64,000 nucleotides of DNA, from NCBI GenBank assembly GCA_963791945.1, contig CAWBUD010000002.1:1364001-1428000 (forward strand). Reading direction: 5' to 3'. Numbering within the stretch: position 1 is the first letter of the stretch; each line of letters begins with the position of its first letter. This document shows, piece by piece, positions 8,985 to 18,023 of the stretch. Position numbers and translations under genes: made by a program. The DNA comes from PALSA-1003 sp963791945. GTDB lineage: Bacteria > Pseudomonadota > Gammaproteobacteria > Burkholderiales > Casimicrobiaceae. The notes under the pieces are model-generated. The model did no database searches. It was not told the origin of the DNA and was given only the letters and a program-made list of their open reading frames with translations.

Positions 8985-9026
8985 TTGACGTCGCTCAAGG
9001 GTAAAGCGTCCGCACGCGCGTACTTT
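8985..9026 (+). promoter_or_regulatory. FNR-like box with -10 at the expected spacing
   Basis: TTGACGTCGCTCAA (8985-8998) is a near-consensus FNR/ANR dyad. TACTTT at 9021-9026 lies where the -10 of a class II FNR promoter should be, giving a start near 9033, about 23 bases ahead of the universal stress gene. Confidence 0.55.
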
Positions 9027-9055
9027 GGACGGCGTAATCCGAAGAGGAGGCACCG

Positions 9056-9553
9056 ATGTTCCGCAGGATCCTGGTACCGATCGACGGCAGCCCGCCGGCA
9101 AGACGCGGCCTCGAGGAAGCCATCATGCTCGCGAAGGATCAGTCCGCGCGCCTCTGCCTGCTCCATGTCGTCGACGAGTCGATCGTCACCCGCACTTTCG
9201 ACGGCACGACGTACATGCCGGCGAGCTACATCGACGATTTCCTGCGCAGTCTCACGACCGGCGGCAAGCGGCTGATCGCGCGCGCGGAAGCCAGGGCGCG
9301 GCAGCGGCGCGTCAAGGTCGACACGGCGCTGCTCGAAACGGCGGGACGCCGCGTCGCCGATGTCATCGTCGCGGAAGCGAAGAAGTGGCGCGCCGACGTG
9401 ATCGTGCTGGGGACCCACGGCCGCAGCGGGCTTTCCCGCGTCGTCCTGGGAAGCGACGCGGAGCTGGTCGTGCGCGAGTCACCCGTGCCGGTCCTGCTCG
9501 TGCGCGGCCCCGTCCCCCGGCCGCGACGGCGCGCGCGCGCCAAGGGGCGCTAG
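9056..9553 (+). CDS. Universal stress protein (UspA family)
   Basis: This single-domain UspA protein of 165 residues opens MFRRILVPIDGSPPARRGLEEA and carries the ATP-binding signature VLGTHGRSGLSRVVLGSDAELVVRESPVPVLLV (G-2x-G-9x-G-S type). An Arg/Pro-rich tail follows. The GAGGAGG at 9044-9050 supports the ATG at 9056. It is the second Usp of the locus and sits behind its own FNR-like promoter. It likely binds ATP in the cytosol and supports survival under low oxygen or growth arrest. Confidence 0.92.
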   Translation: MFRRILVPIDGSPPARRGLEEAIMLAKDQSARLCLLHVVDESIVTRTFDGTTYMPASYIDDFLRSLTTGGKRLIARAEARARQRRVKVDTALLETAGRRVADVIVAEAKKWRADVIVLGTHGRSGLSRVVLGSDAELVVRESPVPVLLVRGPVPRPRRRARAKGR

Positions 9554-9572
9554 CGCTCGCGCCGCGGGGCTT

Positions 9573-9890
9573 TCACCTCTCCCGGTCCGGCTTGTCCTCG
9601 GGGCTCGGGTTGAGATTCAGGTGGTCCACCTCGCTCTCGGCATCCCGCCAGTCGTCGTCGTCGTAGTCGCTGTTGTAGCCGCGTTCGACCTGATGATGGA
9701 AAGCGGCTTCGCTGACGAGGCGATGTCGCAGATCGGGATCGAGCTCGTCGGCGATACCCTCCGCGAACGGTTGATCCGGCGCGTCATCGACTTCCTCGAC
9801 ACCCAGAGTGGCCACGCCATGCGGGTGCTTCGGCACCGGCGCCTTGCCCTTCGGTCTGCCGGCTGCCTTGGTGCTTGCCTTGCGTTTCAT
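9573..9890 (-). CDS. DUF2934-like small protein
   Basis: The 105-residue soluble protein has a basic Lys/Pro-rich start (MKRKASTKAAGRPKGKAPVP). Its acidic central segment resembles the DUF2934 motif: a helix (LRHRLVSEAAFHHQVERGY) followed by DYDDDDWRDAESEV. DUF2934 proteins are common in proteobacterial and acidobacterial stress loci and have no assigned role. It is convergent with the Usp gene, only 19 bases away. An FNR-like dyad lies 96 bases upstream of its start. Confidence 0.65.
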   Translation of the reverse strand: MKRKASTKAAGRPKGKAPVPKHPHGVATLGVEEVDDAPDQPFAEGIADELDPDLRHRLVSEAAFHHQVERGYNSDYDDDDWRDAESEVDHLNLNPSPEDKPDRER

Positions 9891-9985
9891 GCCTGCCTCC
9901 TGCCGGTCGCGTACACGCCCGACCGCTCTCGCGGCCCGCGCGCGCCGGGAACTCGCTTATTCTGCGCCCGGTCGGCCCGGAATGC

Positions 9986-9999
9986 TTGATCGGCGTCAA
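9986..9999. promoter_or_regulatory. FNR/ANR-like box
   Basis: TTGATCGGCGTCAA matches the FNR/ANR dyad at 9 of 10 conserved positions. It is 96 bases upstream of the DUF2934-like gene and downstream of the DHH phosphoesterase gene. The -10 at ideal spacing is weak. Confidence 0.5.
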
Positions 10000-10033
10000 G
10001 CCGCCGAGGGGGCGCAAGCGCGCGGCTCGCCCG

Positions 10034-10990
10034 TCAGCCGAACGCCCGGTCGAGCTGACGCACGAATTCGGGCAACGCGTCCTCCGGCAGATGATTGATA
10101 CCCGCTGCCGCGGCGCGACCGCCGCCGCTCGCGAACCCCCGACACAGCGCGTCCGCTCCCGTCGGCACCGTGAGAGGGGCACGCACGCTCACCACGAAGC
10201 CACCCTGCGCGTCGCGCGTGAGGATCGCGTGCGCACGCCCCGGGAAGCGGTTGGCGAGCTCGTTGCCGAACACGCCGCGGACCCGCCGCGACCACGCCGC
10301 GTCCGGCAGGACATACACCGCCGCCCGCTCGAGCGCGAATTCGGGCTCAACCTCGTCGGCGAGCGCGAGATCGTTCCGGCGCGCGGTGTCGATACGCGCG
10401 AGAAGCGGCTCGTCCTCGATCAGCCGGAACGGGTCGGCGTAGCGCGAGACGGTGCGATAGAGCGCGGCCGGATGCACGATGAGGTCGGTCTCCGTGTCGC
10501 CGTACGCGTTGTAGGCGAGATTCTCGCCCAGCGTGCGCAGCGTATCGAGCCGCGCGGCGTCGAGCCCGAGCGGCTCCGCCAGCGCGTGCGCCGATGCGTC
10601 CAGGTTGTCACCGAACGCGGCGACGACAGCCCAGATCCGGCGCTTTCCGCCGAGATGGCGATCCACGAGGATTCCCGTGCATACGCCGGGCGACGTGTCG
10701 ATCAGCGCCTGGAGTCCGGGGTGCCGCGGCAGATCGCCGGCGAAGTGGTGATCGAAGTATTGCACCGACACGCCGCGCTCGAGCAGCGCTTCGAGTGCCG
10801 GACGATTGGTCGCCGCGGAAATGTCGAGCGCCGTCACCGAGTCGCCCCGTCGCGCGTCGACGCGCGCAAGCAGCGCGATGTCGCGCTTGACGCCGGTCAC
10901 CAGCGCGGCCTCACGCGGCTCTTCGAGCCTGAGTTGATGCAGCGCGCAGATGCCGTCGGCATCGCCGTTGAACACGTCGTAGTAGGTCAT
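10034..10990 (-). CDS. DHH-family phosphoesterase
   Basis: The 318-residue protein has the metal-binding signature of DHH hydrolases: DVFNGDADGICALHQ at the N-terminus, VTALDIS, and QYFDHHFAG (the DHH motif) near residue 78. A DHHA1-like C-terminus (GGRAAAAGINHLP) also fits. Family members hydrolyse phosphodiester bonds in nanoRNA, cyclic dinucleotides, PAP or short DNA; the substrate here is open. It is divergent from the PRPP-synthetase-like gene with only 38 bases between the annotated starts, which suggests linked expression in nucleotide recycling. Confidence 0.82.
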   Translation of the reverse strand: MTYYDVFNGDADGICALHQLRLEEPREAALVTGVKRDIALLARVDARRGDSVTALDISAATNRPALEALLERGVSVQYFDHHFAGDLPRHPGLQALIDTSPGVCTGILVDRHLGGKRRIWAVVAAFGDNLDASAHALAEPLGLDAARLDTLRTLGENLAYNAYGDTETDLIVHPAALYRTVSRYADPFRLIEDEPLLARIDTARRNDLALADEVEPEFALERAAVYVLPDAAWSRRVRGVFGNELANRFPGRAHAILTRDAQGGFVVSVRAPLTVPTGADALCRGFASGGGRAAAAGINHLPEDALPEFVRQLDRAFG

Positions 10991-11028
10991 GACCGATAGC
11001 GCTGGCGGGAAGCCGACTTGAGCGTAAC

Positions 11029-12048
11029 ATGACCGGGCCGCCGACGCCCTCCTCCGGATCCCGCTCCATGCACGAGGTCCCCATGCTCTTCGCGCTCGAC
11101 GCCGGTCGCGCGTGCGGCGAAGCGGTCGCGCGCTCGCTGGGGATCGCGCTGTCGAGGCACGAGGAGCGCGTGTTCGAGGACGGCGAGCACAAGCTGCGTT
11201 CGCTCGAGAGCGTGCGCGAGCGGGACGTCTACGTGCTGCAGTCGCTGTACGCGGAAGCCGAACAGAGCGTGGACGACAAGCTGGTCCGGCTTCTGTTCTT
11301 TATCGGCGGGCTCAACGATGCCGCGGCCCGGCGCGTCACCGCGGTCATCCCCTACCTCGCCTACTCGCGCAAGGACCGCAAGACCAAGGTCCGCGATCCC
11401 GTGACCACGCGCTACGTCGCCCAGCTCTTCGAAGCCGTCGGCACGCACTGCGTCGTGACGCTCGACGTGCACAACCTCGCCGCGTTCCAGAACGCATTTC
11501 GTTGTCGGACCGAGCATCTCGAAGCCGCGCCACTGTTCACCGTGCAGCTCGCGCCGCGGCTGGGCACCGAACCGGTGGCCGTCGTGTCACCGGACGCAGG
11601 CGGGATCAAGCGCGCGGACGCGTTCCGGCAGCGGCTGGCGGCGACTCTCGGCCGGCCGGTGGCGTCGGGGTTCGTCGAGAAATACCGCAGCAGCGGCGCG
11701 CTCTCCGGCGAGAGGCTCGCAGGCGACATCTCCGGCACGGTGGCGATCGTCGTCGACGACCTGATCTCGACCGGCAACACCGTCGCCCGCGCCGCGACAG
11801 CCTGCCGCAACGCCGGCGCGAAGCGCGTGATTGCGGTCGCGACGCACGGCGTGTTCGCAGCCGAGGCGCACAGCGTCCTCGCCGCCGCGCCGATCGACGA
11901 GATCCTCGTCAGCGACTCGATTCCGCCGTCGCCGCTCGCCTCCGGCGCGGTCGGGGCGCCGCTCACCGTGGTCGGCACGGTGGATCTCCTCGCCGAGGCG
12001 ATCCGCCGCCTTCATGCCGGCGAATCCATTGTCGATATCGCGGGCTGA
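11029..12048 (+). CDS. Ribose-phosphate pyrophosphokinase paralogue
   Basis: This type I PRPP-synthetase-like protein catalyses ribose 5-phosphate + ATP to PRPP + AMP. Motifs seen are VIPYLAYSRKDRKTK (ATP site), TLDVHNLAAFQ, VVSPDAGGIKRADAF and the PRPP loop IVVDDLISTGNTVARAA. The domain starts near MLFALDAGRA, so a start at 11068 (MHEVP) is as likely as 11029. It differs from housekeeping PrsA in its divergent N-terminus, so it is probably a stress-locus paralogue rather than the main enzyme. It ends six bases before the convergent kinase gene. Confidence 0.85.
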   Translation: MTGPPTPSSGSRSMHEVPMLFALDAGRACGEAVARSLGIALSRHEERVFEDGEHKLRSLESVRERDVYVLQSLYAEAEQSVDDKLVRLLFFIGGLNDAAARRVTAVIPYLAYSRKDRKTKVRDPVTTRYVAQLFEAVGTHCVVTLDVHNLAAFQNAFRCRTEHLEAAPLFTVQLAPRLGTEPVAVVSPDAGGIKRADAFRQRLAATLGRPVASGFVEKYRSSGALSGERLAGDISGTVAIVVDDLISTGNTVARAATACRNAGAKRVIAVATHGVFAAEAHSVLAAAPIDEILVSDSIPPSPLASGAVGAPLTVVGTVDLLAEAIRRLHAGESIVDIAG

Positions 12049-12054
12049 CGACCT

Positions 12055-13662
12055 TCAGGCCGCGTCGGCCGCCCTCTCGATCTGCCGCCTTAGCCCTTGC
12101 CACGCCTCCGGCGCCCGCGCGTGCTCGAGCGGCGCATCGGCGTCGTAACGCACGGCGCAGGGAAGCTCGTCCGCGGTGAGCGGTTCGCGCGAACGCAGCT
12201 GATGCTCGAGCACGGCCACGTCGGCATCGGAGGCATCGGTATCGGCGCTCGCGCGGCGCGCCACGCGCTCTCGCAACGCCGCCTCGCTCGCGGCGAAATC
12301 GACGATCGCGAACGGCACCGCGAGCTCCGCGGCGAGGCGCCGGAACAGATCGCGCTGCCAGCGATGCAGGAACGCTGCGTCGACAACCGCGACGAACCCA
12401 CCGCCGACGATTTCGCGCGCAAGCGCCGCGAGGCGCGCATAGGTCGCTTCGGTGGCTGCGTCCGCGTACACGCCGCGGTCGACGCCGGTCCGATCGCGCT
12501 CGCGGACCTCGAGACCGTGCAGGCGCTTGCGCTCGACGTCGCTGCGCACGCGCACCGCGCCCAGGCTTTCGAGCAACGCCTGCGAGAGCGTCGTCTTGCC
12601 CGAGCCCGAGAGCCCGTGCGCGATGACGATCGCCGCCTGCGATGATGCGGCGTAGCCTTCCGCGAGCCGAAGGTGCGCGCGGGCGTCGTCGATCGCCTCG
12701 CGGGCTTCCGCACCGAGCTGCGCAGCGCGCAGCCGGGCCACCTTGGCGCGCACCAGCGCGCGGTAGACGAGGTAGAAGCGCAGAACCCCGAGCCCGCCAT
12801 AATCGCCGGTCCGCTCCAGATATGCATTCAGGAAGCGGCGCGCGAGATCGGCGCGCCCGCGGTGCTCCAGGTCCATGACCGTGAAGGCGACCTCGCTCAT
12901 CACGTCGATCCAGCGATAGGCGGGATTGAATTCGATGCAGTCGAAGATCGTGAGCTGTCCATCTATGCGTACGATGTTGCCCAGGTGCAGGTCGCCATGG
13001 CATTCGCGCACGAAGCCGTTTTCGACCCGCGCGAGCAGCGCGCCGCGCCGTGCCGCATATTCGCGCGCGGTCCATGCGGCGAGCGCGTCCAGCCTTGGAC
13101 GCTCGTCCGCATCGACCAACGGGCGCAGGGTCGCGAAATTGTCCGATGTGGCGCGGTGGATGCCCTCGGGACCGCCGAATCCCGCGCCGGGCGCGGCGGA
13201 TTCGATCGCTCCGTGGAAGCGCGCGACCGTCGCCGCCAGCGCGTCGACGTCCTCCGGGCCGAGCGCGCCGCGCGCGAGGAGCCGGCTCGCCAGCGCGTCC
13301 TGCGGAAACTCGCGCATCTTCACCGCGTATTCGATCGCCGGGCCGCCGCCGCCGACGCGCGGCGCGTCCACGCTGCCGGTAATGGGCTCGACACTTAGAT
13401 AGAGCCCGGGCGCGAGCCTCCGGTTGAGCCGCAGCTCCTCTTCGCAGAAGAAGCGCCGCCCTGCGAGCGTGGTGAAGTCGAGGAAACCGAAGTCGACCGC
13501 CTTCTTGATCTTGTAGGCGAAGGATCCGGTCAGAAGCACGAAGGAGATGTGCGTTTCCAGCGCGGTGACGCGCTGCACGCCGGCGCCGAAACAGGCCGGA
13601 TGCCGGAGCGCGGCGAAGAGCTTCGCCTGTTCCTGCCTGCCGGCATCGCCATCGGGCGTCAT
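12055..13662 (-). CDS. Fused aminoglycoside-phosphotransferase-like / AAA kinase protein
   Basis: The 535-residue protein has two catalytic modules. The N-terminal APH-like kinase fold carries ECHGDLHLGNIVRIDG (catalytic loop) and FDCIEFNPAYRWIDV (metal-binding Asp). From about residue 345, a P-loop kinase (AIVIAHGLSGSGKTTLSQAL) of the gluconate/chloramphenicol-kinase type follows. The same fusion is seen in M. tuberculosis Rv2004c, a DosR dormancy-regulon member; its substrate is not known to me. Start 13662 is chosen as the first Met before the conserved LRHPACFG region. It is divergent from ftsH with a shared FNR-like box between them. Confidence 0.82.
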   Translation of the reverse strand: MTPDGDAGRQEQAKLFAALRHPACFGAGVQRVTALETHISFVLLTGSFAYKIKKAVDFGFLDFTTLAGRRFFCEEELRLNRRLAPGLYLSVEPITGSVDAPRVGGGGPAIEYAVKMREFPQDALASRLLARGALGPEDVDALAATVARFHGAIESAAPGAGFGGPEGIHRATSDNFATLRPLVDADERPRLDALAAWTAREYAARRGALLARVENGFVRECHGDLHLGNIVRIDGQLTIFDCIEFNPAYRWIDVMSEVAFTVMDLEHRGRADLARRFLNAYLERTGDYGGLGVLRFYLVYRALVRAKVARLRAAQLGAEAREAIDDARAHLRLAEGYAASSQAAIVIAHGLSGSGKTTLSQALLESLGAVRVRSDVERKRLHGLEVRERDRTGVDRGVYADAATEATYARLAALAREIVGGGFVAVVDAAFLHRWQRDLFRRLAAELAVPFAIVDFAASEAALRERVARRASADTDASDADVAVLEHQLRSREPLTADELPCAVRYDADAPLEHARAPEAWQGLRRQIERAADAA

Positions 13663-13707
13663 CTTTGGTCCTACACGGACCCGGGTCGCGAGACCCGGCT
13701 CGCCGCC

Positions 13708-13749
13708 ATTCTCGCGCCGCCGGCGCCCGGAGCCGTTGACCGGGGTCAA
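13708..13749. promoter_or_regulatory. FNR-like dyad in the kinase/ftsH divergent region
   Basis: TTGACCGGGGTCAA at 13736-13749 is a perfect palindrome of the FNR/ANR type. On the minus strand GAGAAT (13713-13708) sits at the ideal -10 distance and would serve the fused kinase gene. On the plus strand the -10 candidate TAAAGA at 13771 would serve ftsH. Confidence 0.55.
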
Positions 13750-13836
13750 GGCACGGTCCGCTCCGGGGCCTAAAGAACGGCGAGCATGGTAGTGTTGTCC
13801 ATTGATAGCAGGCCGCAAAAGCCCGATATAGGAGAC

Positions 13837-15654
13837 ATGCAGCGCCAAACGTGGTTCAACGTCTGGTACGTCATTCTCGCCATCCTCGGCGTGCTGTGGG
13901 CGCGCGACCTCTGGATGACGGCGTCGCAGGTCGAGCCCATCCCCTACAGCCAGTTCGAGCAAGACCTCAAGGCCGGCCGCATCAAGGATATCTCCATCTC
14001 CAACAACGTCATCTCCGGGAGTTACAAGGAGGCGAAGCCCGACAAGCGCACGCGCTTCGTCACCACCCGCGTCGATCCCGAGCTTGCGAAGGAGTTGTCG
14101 CAATACGACGTGCAGTTCACCGGCGTGACCGAGAACACCTTCTTCCGCGACATCATCTCCTGGGTCGCGCCGGCGCTGGTGTTCTTCGGCATCTGGATGT
14201 TCCTCATGCGGCGCATGGCCGGCCAGGGCGGACTCGGCGGGGGCTTCCTGTCGATCGGCAAGAGCAAAGCGAAGGTCTACGTCGAGACCGACACCAAGAC
14301 CACCTTCAACGATGTCGCCGGCGTCGACGAGGCTAAAGAGGAGCTCCAGGAGGTCGTCGGCTTCCTCAAGGATCCGAAGCGCTACACACGGCTCGGCGGG
14401 CACATCCCCAAAGGCGTGCTGCTCGTGGGTCCGCCCGGCACGGGCAAGACGCTCCTCGCCCGCGCCGTCGCGGGTGAAGCCGGCGTCCCGTTCTTCTCGA
14501 TCAACGGCTCGGAATTCGTCGAGATGTTCGTCGGCGTGGGCGCCGCGCGCGTGCGCGATCTCTTCGAGCAGGCGCGGACCCGCGCCCCGGCGATCATCTT
14601 CATCGACGAGCTGGACGCGCTCGGGCGCGCCCGCGGGGCGTACGGCATCGGCGGCCACGACGAGAAGGAGCAGACGCTCAATCAGCTCCTGGTCGAGATG
14701 GACGGGTTCGATCCGACCCAGGGGCTGATCCTCATCGCCGCGACCAACCGCCCGGAAATTCTCGATCCGGCGCTGCTGCGCGCCGGCCGCTTCGATCGCC
14801 AGGTGCTGGTCGACCGGCCGGACAAGCTCGGCCGCGTGCAGATCCTCAAGGTGCATACGCGCAAGACCAAGCTCGCGCCCGACGCCGAGCTCGAGAAGAT
14901 CGCGGCGATCACGCCGGGCTTCACCGGCGCCGATCTGGCCAATCTCGTCAACGAAGCGACGCTGGTCGCCACGCGCCGCAACGCCGACGCGGTCGCGCTC
15001 GAGGATTTCACCGCGGCCGTCGAGCGCCTCGTCGCCGGGCTGGAAAAGAAGAGCCGCATTCTCAATCAGCGCGAGCGCGAGACCGTCGCCCACCACGAGA
15101 TGGGCCACGCGCTGGTCGCCCTGGCGCTCCCCGGCACCGATCCGGTGCACAAGGTCTCGATCATTCCGCGCGGCATCGGCGCGCTGGGCTACACCATCCA
15201 GCGCCCGACCGAAGACCGGTTCCTGATGACCCGCGAGGAGCTCGAGAACAAGATGACCGTGCTGCTCGGCGGGCGTGCCGCCGAGCAGGTGATCTACGGC
15301 CACTATTCGACCGGCGCCGCGGACGATCTGGCCAAGGTCACCGACATCGCCCGCAGCATGGTGACGCGCTACGGGATGGAGGCGAACCTGGGGAGCCTCT
15401 CGTACCAGGACGAGCCTTCGCCATTTCTTCCGGGGCTGCCGGGTCCGCCCAAGCGCGAATACAGCGAGGAGACCGCGCGCGAGATCGACCGCGCGACGCG
15501 GGCCATCTCGGACAAGGCCTTCGCGCGCGCCGTGTCGATCCTGTCGGCGAACCGGGTCACGCTCGAGCAGGGAGCCCGCCAACTCCTGCAGAAGGAAACG
15601 CTCTCCGAAGGCGAGATCGCCGCGATCGCGGCGACGCTCAAGCGCGCCGCCTGA
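13837..15654 (+). CDS. ftsH: FtsH-type ATP-dependent zinc metalloprotease
   Basis: This membrane-anchored AAA protease degrades misfolded and regulatory membrane or soluble proteins. It has two membrane helices (WFNVWYVILAILGVLW and WVAPALVFFGIWMFLM), Walker A GPPGTGKT, Walker B IIFIDELDAL, the second region of homology (ATNRPEILDPALLRAGRFDR), the zinc site HEMGH and the third ligand in STGAADDLAK. The start at 13837 matches the family N-terminus; an in-frame ATG at 13786 is an alternative. Its place in a stress locus and the divergence from the canonical HEAGH suggest an accessory paralogue of the housekeeping FtsH. Confidence 0.92.
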   Translation: MQRQTWFNVWYVILAILGVLWARDLWMTASQVEPIPYSQFEQDLKAGRIKDISISNNVISGSYKEAKPDKRTRFVTTRVDPELAKELSQYDVQFTGVTENTFFRDIISWVAPALVFFGIWMFLMRRMAGQGGLGGGFLSIGKSKAKVYVETDTKTTFNDVAGVDEAKEELQEVVGFLKDPKRYTRLGGHIPKGVLLVGPPGTGKTLLARAVAGEAGVPFFSINGSEFVEMFVGVGAARVRDLFEQARTRAPAIIFIDELDALGRARGAYGIGGHDEKEQTLNQLLVEMDGFDPTQGLILIAATNRPEILDPALLRAGRFDRQVLVDRPDKLGRVQILKVHTRKTKLAPDAELEKIAAITPGFTGADLANLVNEATLVATRRNADAVALEDFTAAVERLVAGLEKKSRILNQRERETVAHHEMGHALVALALPGTDPVHKVSIIPRGIGALGYTIQRPTEDRFLMTREELENKMTVLLGGRAAEQVIYGHYSTGAADDLAKVTDIARSMVTRYGMEANLGSLSYQDEPSPFLPGLPGPPKREYSEETAREIDRATRAISDKAFARAVSILSANRVTLEQGARQLLQKETLSEGEIAAIAATLKRAA

Positions 15655-15658
15655 GCCG

Positions 15659-17332
15659 ATGCCGAGCGAGCCGCGCGCACGATCGATCGCGCGGCGCTTT
15701 GCCGCCGTTGGATTGTCCTTGACGTTCCTCGCCGGCGTAGCCGTCGCGGACGAGCCCGACACGCAGGCGCGCGAGGCCATTCAGGCGCTGATCGCACGCG
15801 GCAGTCTCCTGCAGCTCGAGCATCCGGATTTCGCCGCGTACCGTTCCGATCTGATCGCGTTCTACGGCGCCTCAGGCTACGCGCCGCAATGGCTCGCGGA
15901 CGAGCGGGCTTGGCGCGCGGCGCTCGCCGAGCTGGCCGCGGCGCCGACGCACGGGCTCGACGCCGCGGATTACGACGTCGAGTGGCTGCAAGGCGAATTC
16001 GTAGCGATCGCCGCGGGAGATCGCGCAAGCGAACGCGGGCCGCGCGCCGACGTCGCGCTGACGGTATCGCTCTTCCGACTCGTATCCGACCTGCATCGCG
16101 GGCGCGTCACGCCGGAGCGCGCCGGGTTCCGCTTCAGGCGAACCGACACGCCGCTCGACGTCGGCGCGCTGGTCAGCGCCGGGCTCGCCGCCGGAGACCT
16201 GCACGCGGCCGTCGTCACCGCGGAGCCTTCGTTTCCGCTCTATCGGCGGCTCGAAGACGCGCTCGCGCGTTACCGGGCGCTGGCCGGGGAGGCTCTGCCC
16301 GAGGTGCCTCCCCTCCCCCGAGGCGTGCGCAAGGTCGAGCCGGGCGGGAGCTATGCCGGGGCGGCGGCGATCGCGGAACGCCTGCGCCGCGTGGGCGATC
16401 TGCCCGCAGACGCCGCGACACCCGGGGAGAATCGCTACGACGGCGCGCTGGTCGATGCGGTGCGGGCATTCCAGGACCGGCATGGACTGAAAGCCGACGG
16501 GGTTCTCGGACGCGAGACGCTCTCGGCACTGGCCCTTCCCTTCTCCGCGCGTGTACGCCAGCTCGAGCTGACGCTGGAGCGCCTGCGCTGGCTTCCCGAG
16601 CTTTCACCGGGACCCGTCATCGCCGTCAACATTCCGTCGTTCCGGCTGTGGGCGTTCGCCAACGGACGTGAGGACAGCGCGGCGAAGCTGTCGATGCCGG
16701 TGATCGTCGGCGGCGCGGTCGCCGCGAAGAAGACGCCGGTGTTCATCGGCGACATGCGCTATGTCGAGTTCAGCCCGTACTGGAACGTGCCACCGGAGAT
16801 CCAGCGTACCGAGATCGTGCCCCGCCTCAGGCGCGATCCCGACTACTGGCAGCGCGAAGAGTTCGAGGCGGTGCCGGTCGGCGCCAAAGGTGCGGCCATC
16901 ACCACGCTGGACGCGGCGACGCTCGACGGTCTCGAGAGCGGCGCGCTCCGCGTGCGGCAGCGCCCTGGCGAGAAGAATGCGCTGGGCGCGGTCAAGTTCG
17001 TGCTACCGAATACGATGGACATCTACCTGCACGGTACGCCGGCGCAGGGGCTGTTCGAACGGAGCCGGCGCGATTTCAGCCACGGCTGCATCCGCGTGGC
17101 GGATCCCTCAGCCCTGGCGGCGTTCGTGCTCTCGGATCAGCCGGCATGGACATCGGAGCGCATCGCCGCGGCGATGGCGGCCGGCACGATGAGCACCGCG
17201 CGCCTTACCCGCCCGATTCCCGTGGTGATCTTCTACACGACTGCGATCGTCGACGCGGCCGGTCGGGTCCTGTTCACGCCCGACATCTACCGTTACGACG
17301 CGAAGCTCGAGAGCGCGCTGAAGGCGCGGTAG
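15659..17332 (+). CDS. L,D-transpeptidase, YcbB/LdtD-like
   Basis: The exported 557-residue protein has a signal peptide (VGLSLTFLAGVAVADE), a helical scaffold domain, a PG_binding_1 domain (DGALVDAVRAFQDRHGLKAD, about residues 255-300), and a YkuD catalytic domain. The catalytic motif is SHGCIRVADP with the active Cys, preceded by MDIYLHGTP. Such enzymes make 3-3 cross-links in periplasmic peptidoglycan, which strengthens the wall in non-growing cells. The gene starts four bases after the ftsH stop and is probably co-transcribed with it. A DUF882 peptidase-like gene follows in the opposite direction. Confidence 0.92.
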   Translation: MPSEPRARSIARRFAAVGLSLTFLAGVAVADEPDTQAREAIQALIARGSLLQLEHPDFAAYRSDLIAFYGASGYAPQWLADERAWRAALAELAAAPTHGLDAADYDVEWLQGEFVAIAAGDRASERGPRADVALTVSLFRLVSDLHRGRVTPERAGFRFRRTDTPLDVGALVSAGLAAGDLHAAVVTAEPSFPLYRRLEDALARYRALAGEALPEVPPLPRGVRKVEPGGSYAGAAAIAERLRRVGDLPADAATPGENRYDGALVDAVRAFQDRHGLKADGVLGRETLSALALPFSARVRQLELTLERLRWLPELSPGPVIAVNIPSFRLWAFANGREDSAAKLSMPVIVGGAVAAKKTPVFIGDMRYVEFSPYWNVPPEIQRTEIVPRLRRDPDYWQREEFEAVPVGAKGAAITTLDAATLDGLESGALRVRQRPGEKNALGAVKFVLPNTMDIYLHGTPAQGLFERSRRDFSHGCIRVADPSALAAFVLSDQPAWTSERIAAAMAAGTMSTARLTRPIPVVIFYTTAIVDAAGRVLFTPDIYRYDAKLESALKAR

Positions 17333-17360
17333 GTAGTCGGCCCGGCGAAGGCTAGAAGGT

Positions 17361-17442
17361 CGTCGCCCCGGCGAAGGCCGGGGCCCAAGTTCAGCGTCGG
17401 ACGCGCAAATCAACTTGGATCCCGGCCTGCGCCGGGATGACC
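17361..17442. repeat. Paired extragenic palindromic repeat, copy 1
   Basis: Two palindromic units lie head to head. One (CGTCGCCCCGGCGAAGGCCG...) has a CCCCGGC/GCCGGGG stem ending CCCAAGTT; the other runs AACTTGGATCCCGGC...GCCGGGATGAC. Similar pairs recur at 20348-20425 and 25591-25687, always between genes. This is the layout of REP/BIME-type elements. Confidence 0.75.
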
Positions 17443-17452
17443 CCGCAGGAGG

Positions 17453-18016
17453 CTACCAGCGCCGCACCGTGCCGGTATCGATGTGCACGAAATCCGAAGA
17501 AGGTGACGGGTAATAGCCTACGCCGCCCGCGCGCAGCGAGAGCGCGGCGTCGTGCAGGTCGGATAGCGCGATGTCGGCAAGACGGATGTCGATGGCCTGG
17601 CCCTTCAAATGCAGGCTCGCGGTCGCGACGCCGTGCCCTTCACGCTGCAGCATCGCGTTGGTCGCGGGCGAGCGGTAGCCGGAGATCACCTGGAACGGCG
17701 CGCGGGTGCCGGTCGCGCCGGCCAGCGCGTGCAGCTGGTCGAGGAGCGCAGGGTCGATCACATGCGTCTCGCCATTGCGGAAGTCGCGCAGGAACTGCCG
17801 GACGCTGGCCAGCGCGGCCGTCACGTATCGGTCGCCGACGGCGTAGGTGAGCGAGAGCTTCTCGCCGGTGTGCAGGTGCTCGAATGCGAGCGCCCGCGGC
17901 TCGGCGCCGGCGTAGCTCCTGCGCGACACCGCGAGCATCGGCGCGGCCAGCAGCGTGACGCCGGCGGACAGGAGGCGGCGGCGGGCAAGGAAGGCGTGCT
18001 CACTCATCGGCGGCAT
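17453..18016 (-). CDS. DUF882 (YcbK-like) murein-binding peptidase-like protein
   Basis: The 187-residue exported protein has a Tat-like N-terminus (RRRLLSAGVTLLAAPMLA). It also has the M15-like DUF882 zinc fold: VISGYRSPATN, SLHLKGQAIDIRL (His and Asp ligands) and DFVHIDTG near the C-terminus. E. coli YcbK and YcbB are adjacent, and the same partnership with an L,D-transpeptidase appears here, although convergently. A role in peptidoglycan trimming is inferred. An alternative start at 18007 has a better-placed GGA. An 18-bp perfect palindrome lies just upstream. Confidence 0.85.
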   Translation of the reverse strand: MPPMSEHAFLARRRLLSAGVTLLAAPMLAVSRRSYAGAEPRALAFEHLHTGEKLSLTYAVGDRYVTAALASVRQFLRDFRNGETHVIDPALLDQLHALAGATGTRAPFQVISGYRSPATNAMLQREGHGVATASLHLKGQAIDIRLADIALSDLHDAALSLRAGGVGYYPSPSSDFVHIDTGTVRRW

Positions 18017-18023
18017 TCCATAT

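Noticed and set aside
13663..15780. N-terminal extension of the APH/AAA kinase frame opposite ftsH
   Set aside because: The extension is the antisense of ftsH; the conserved kinase begins at 13662.
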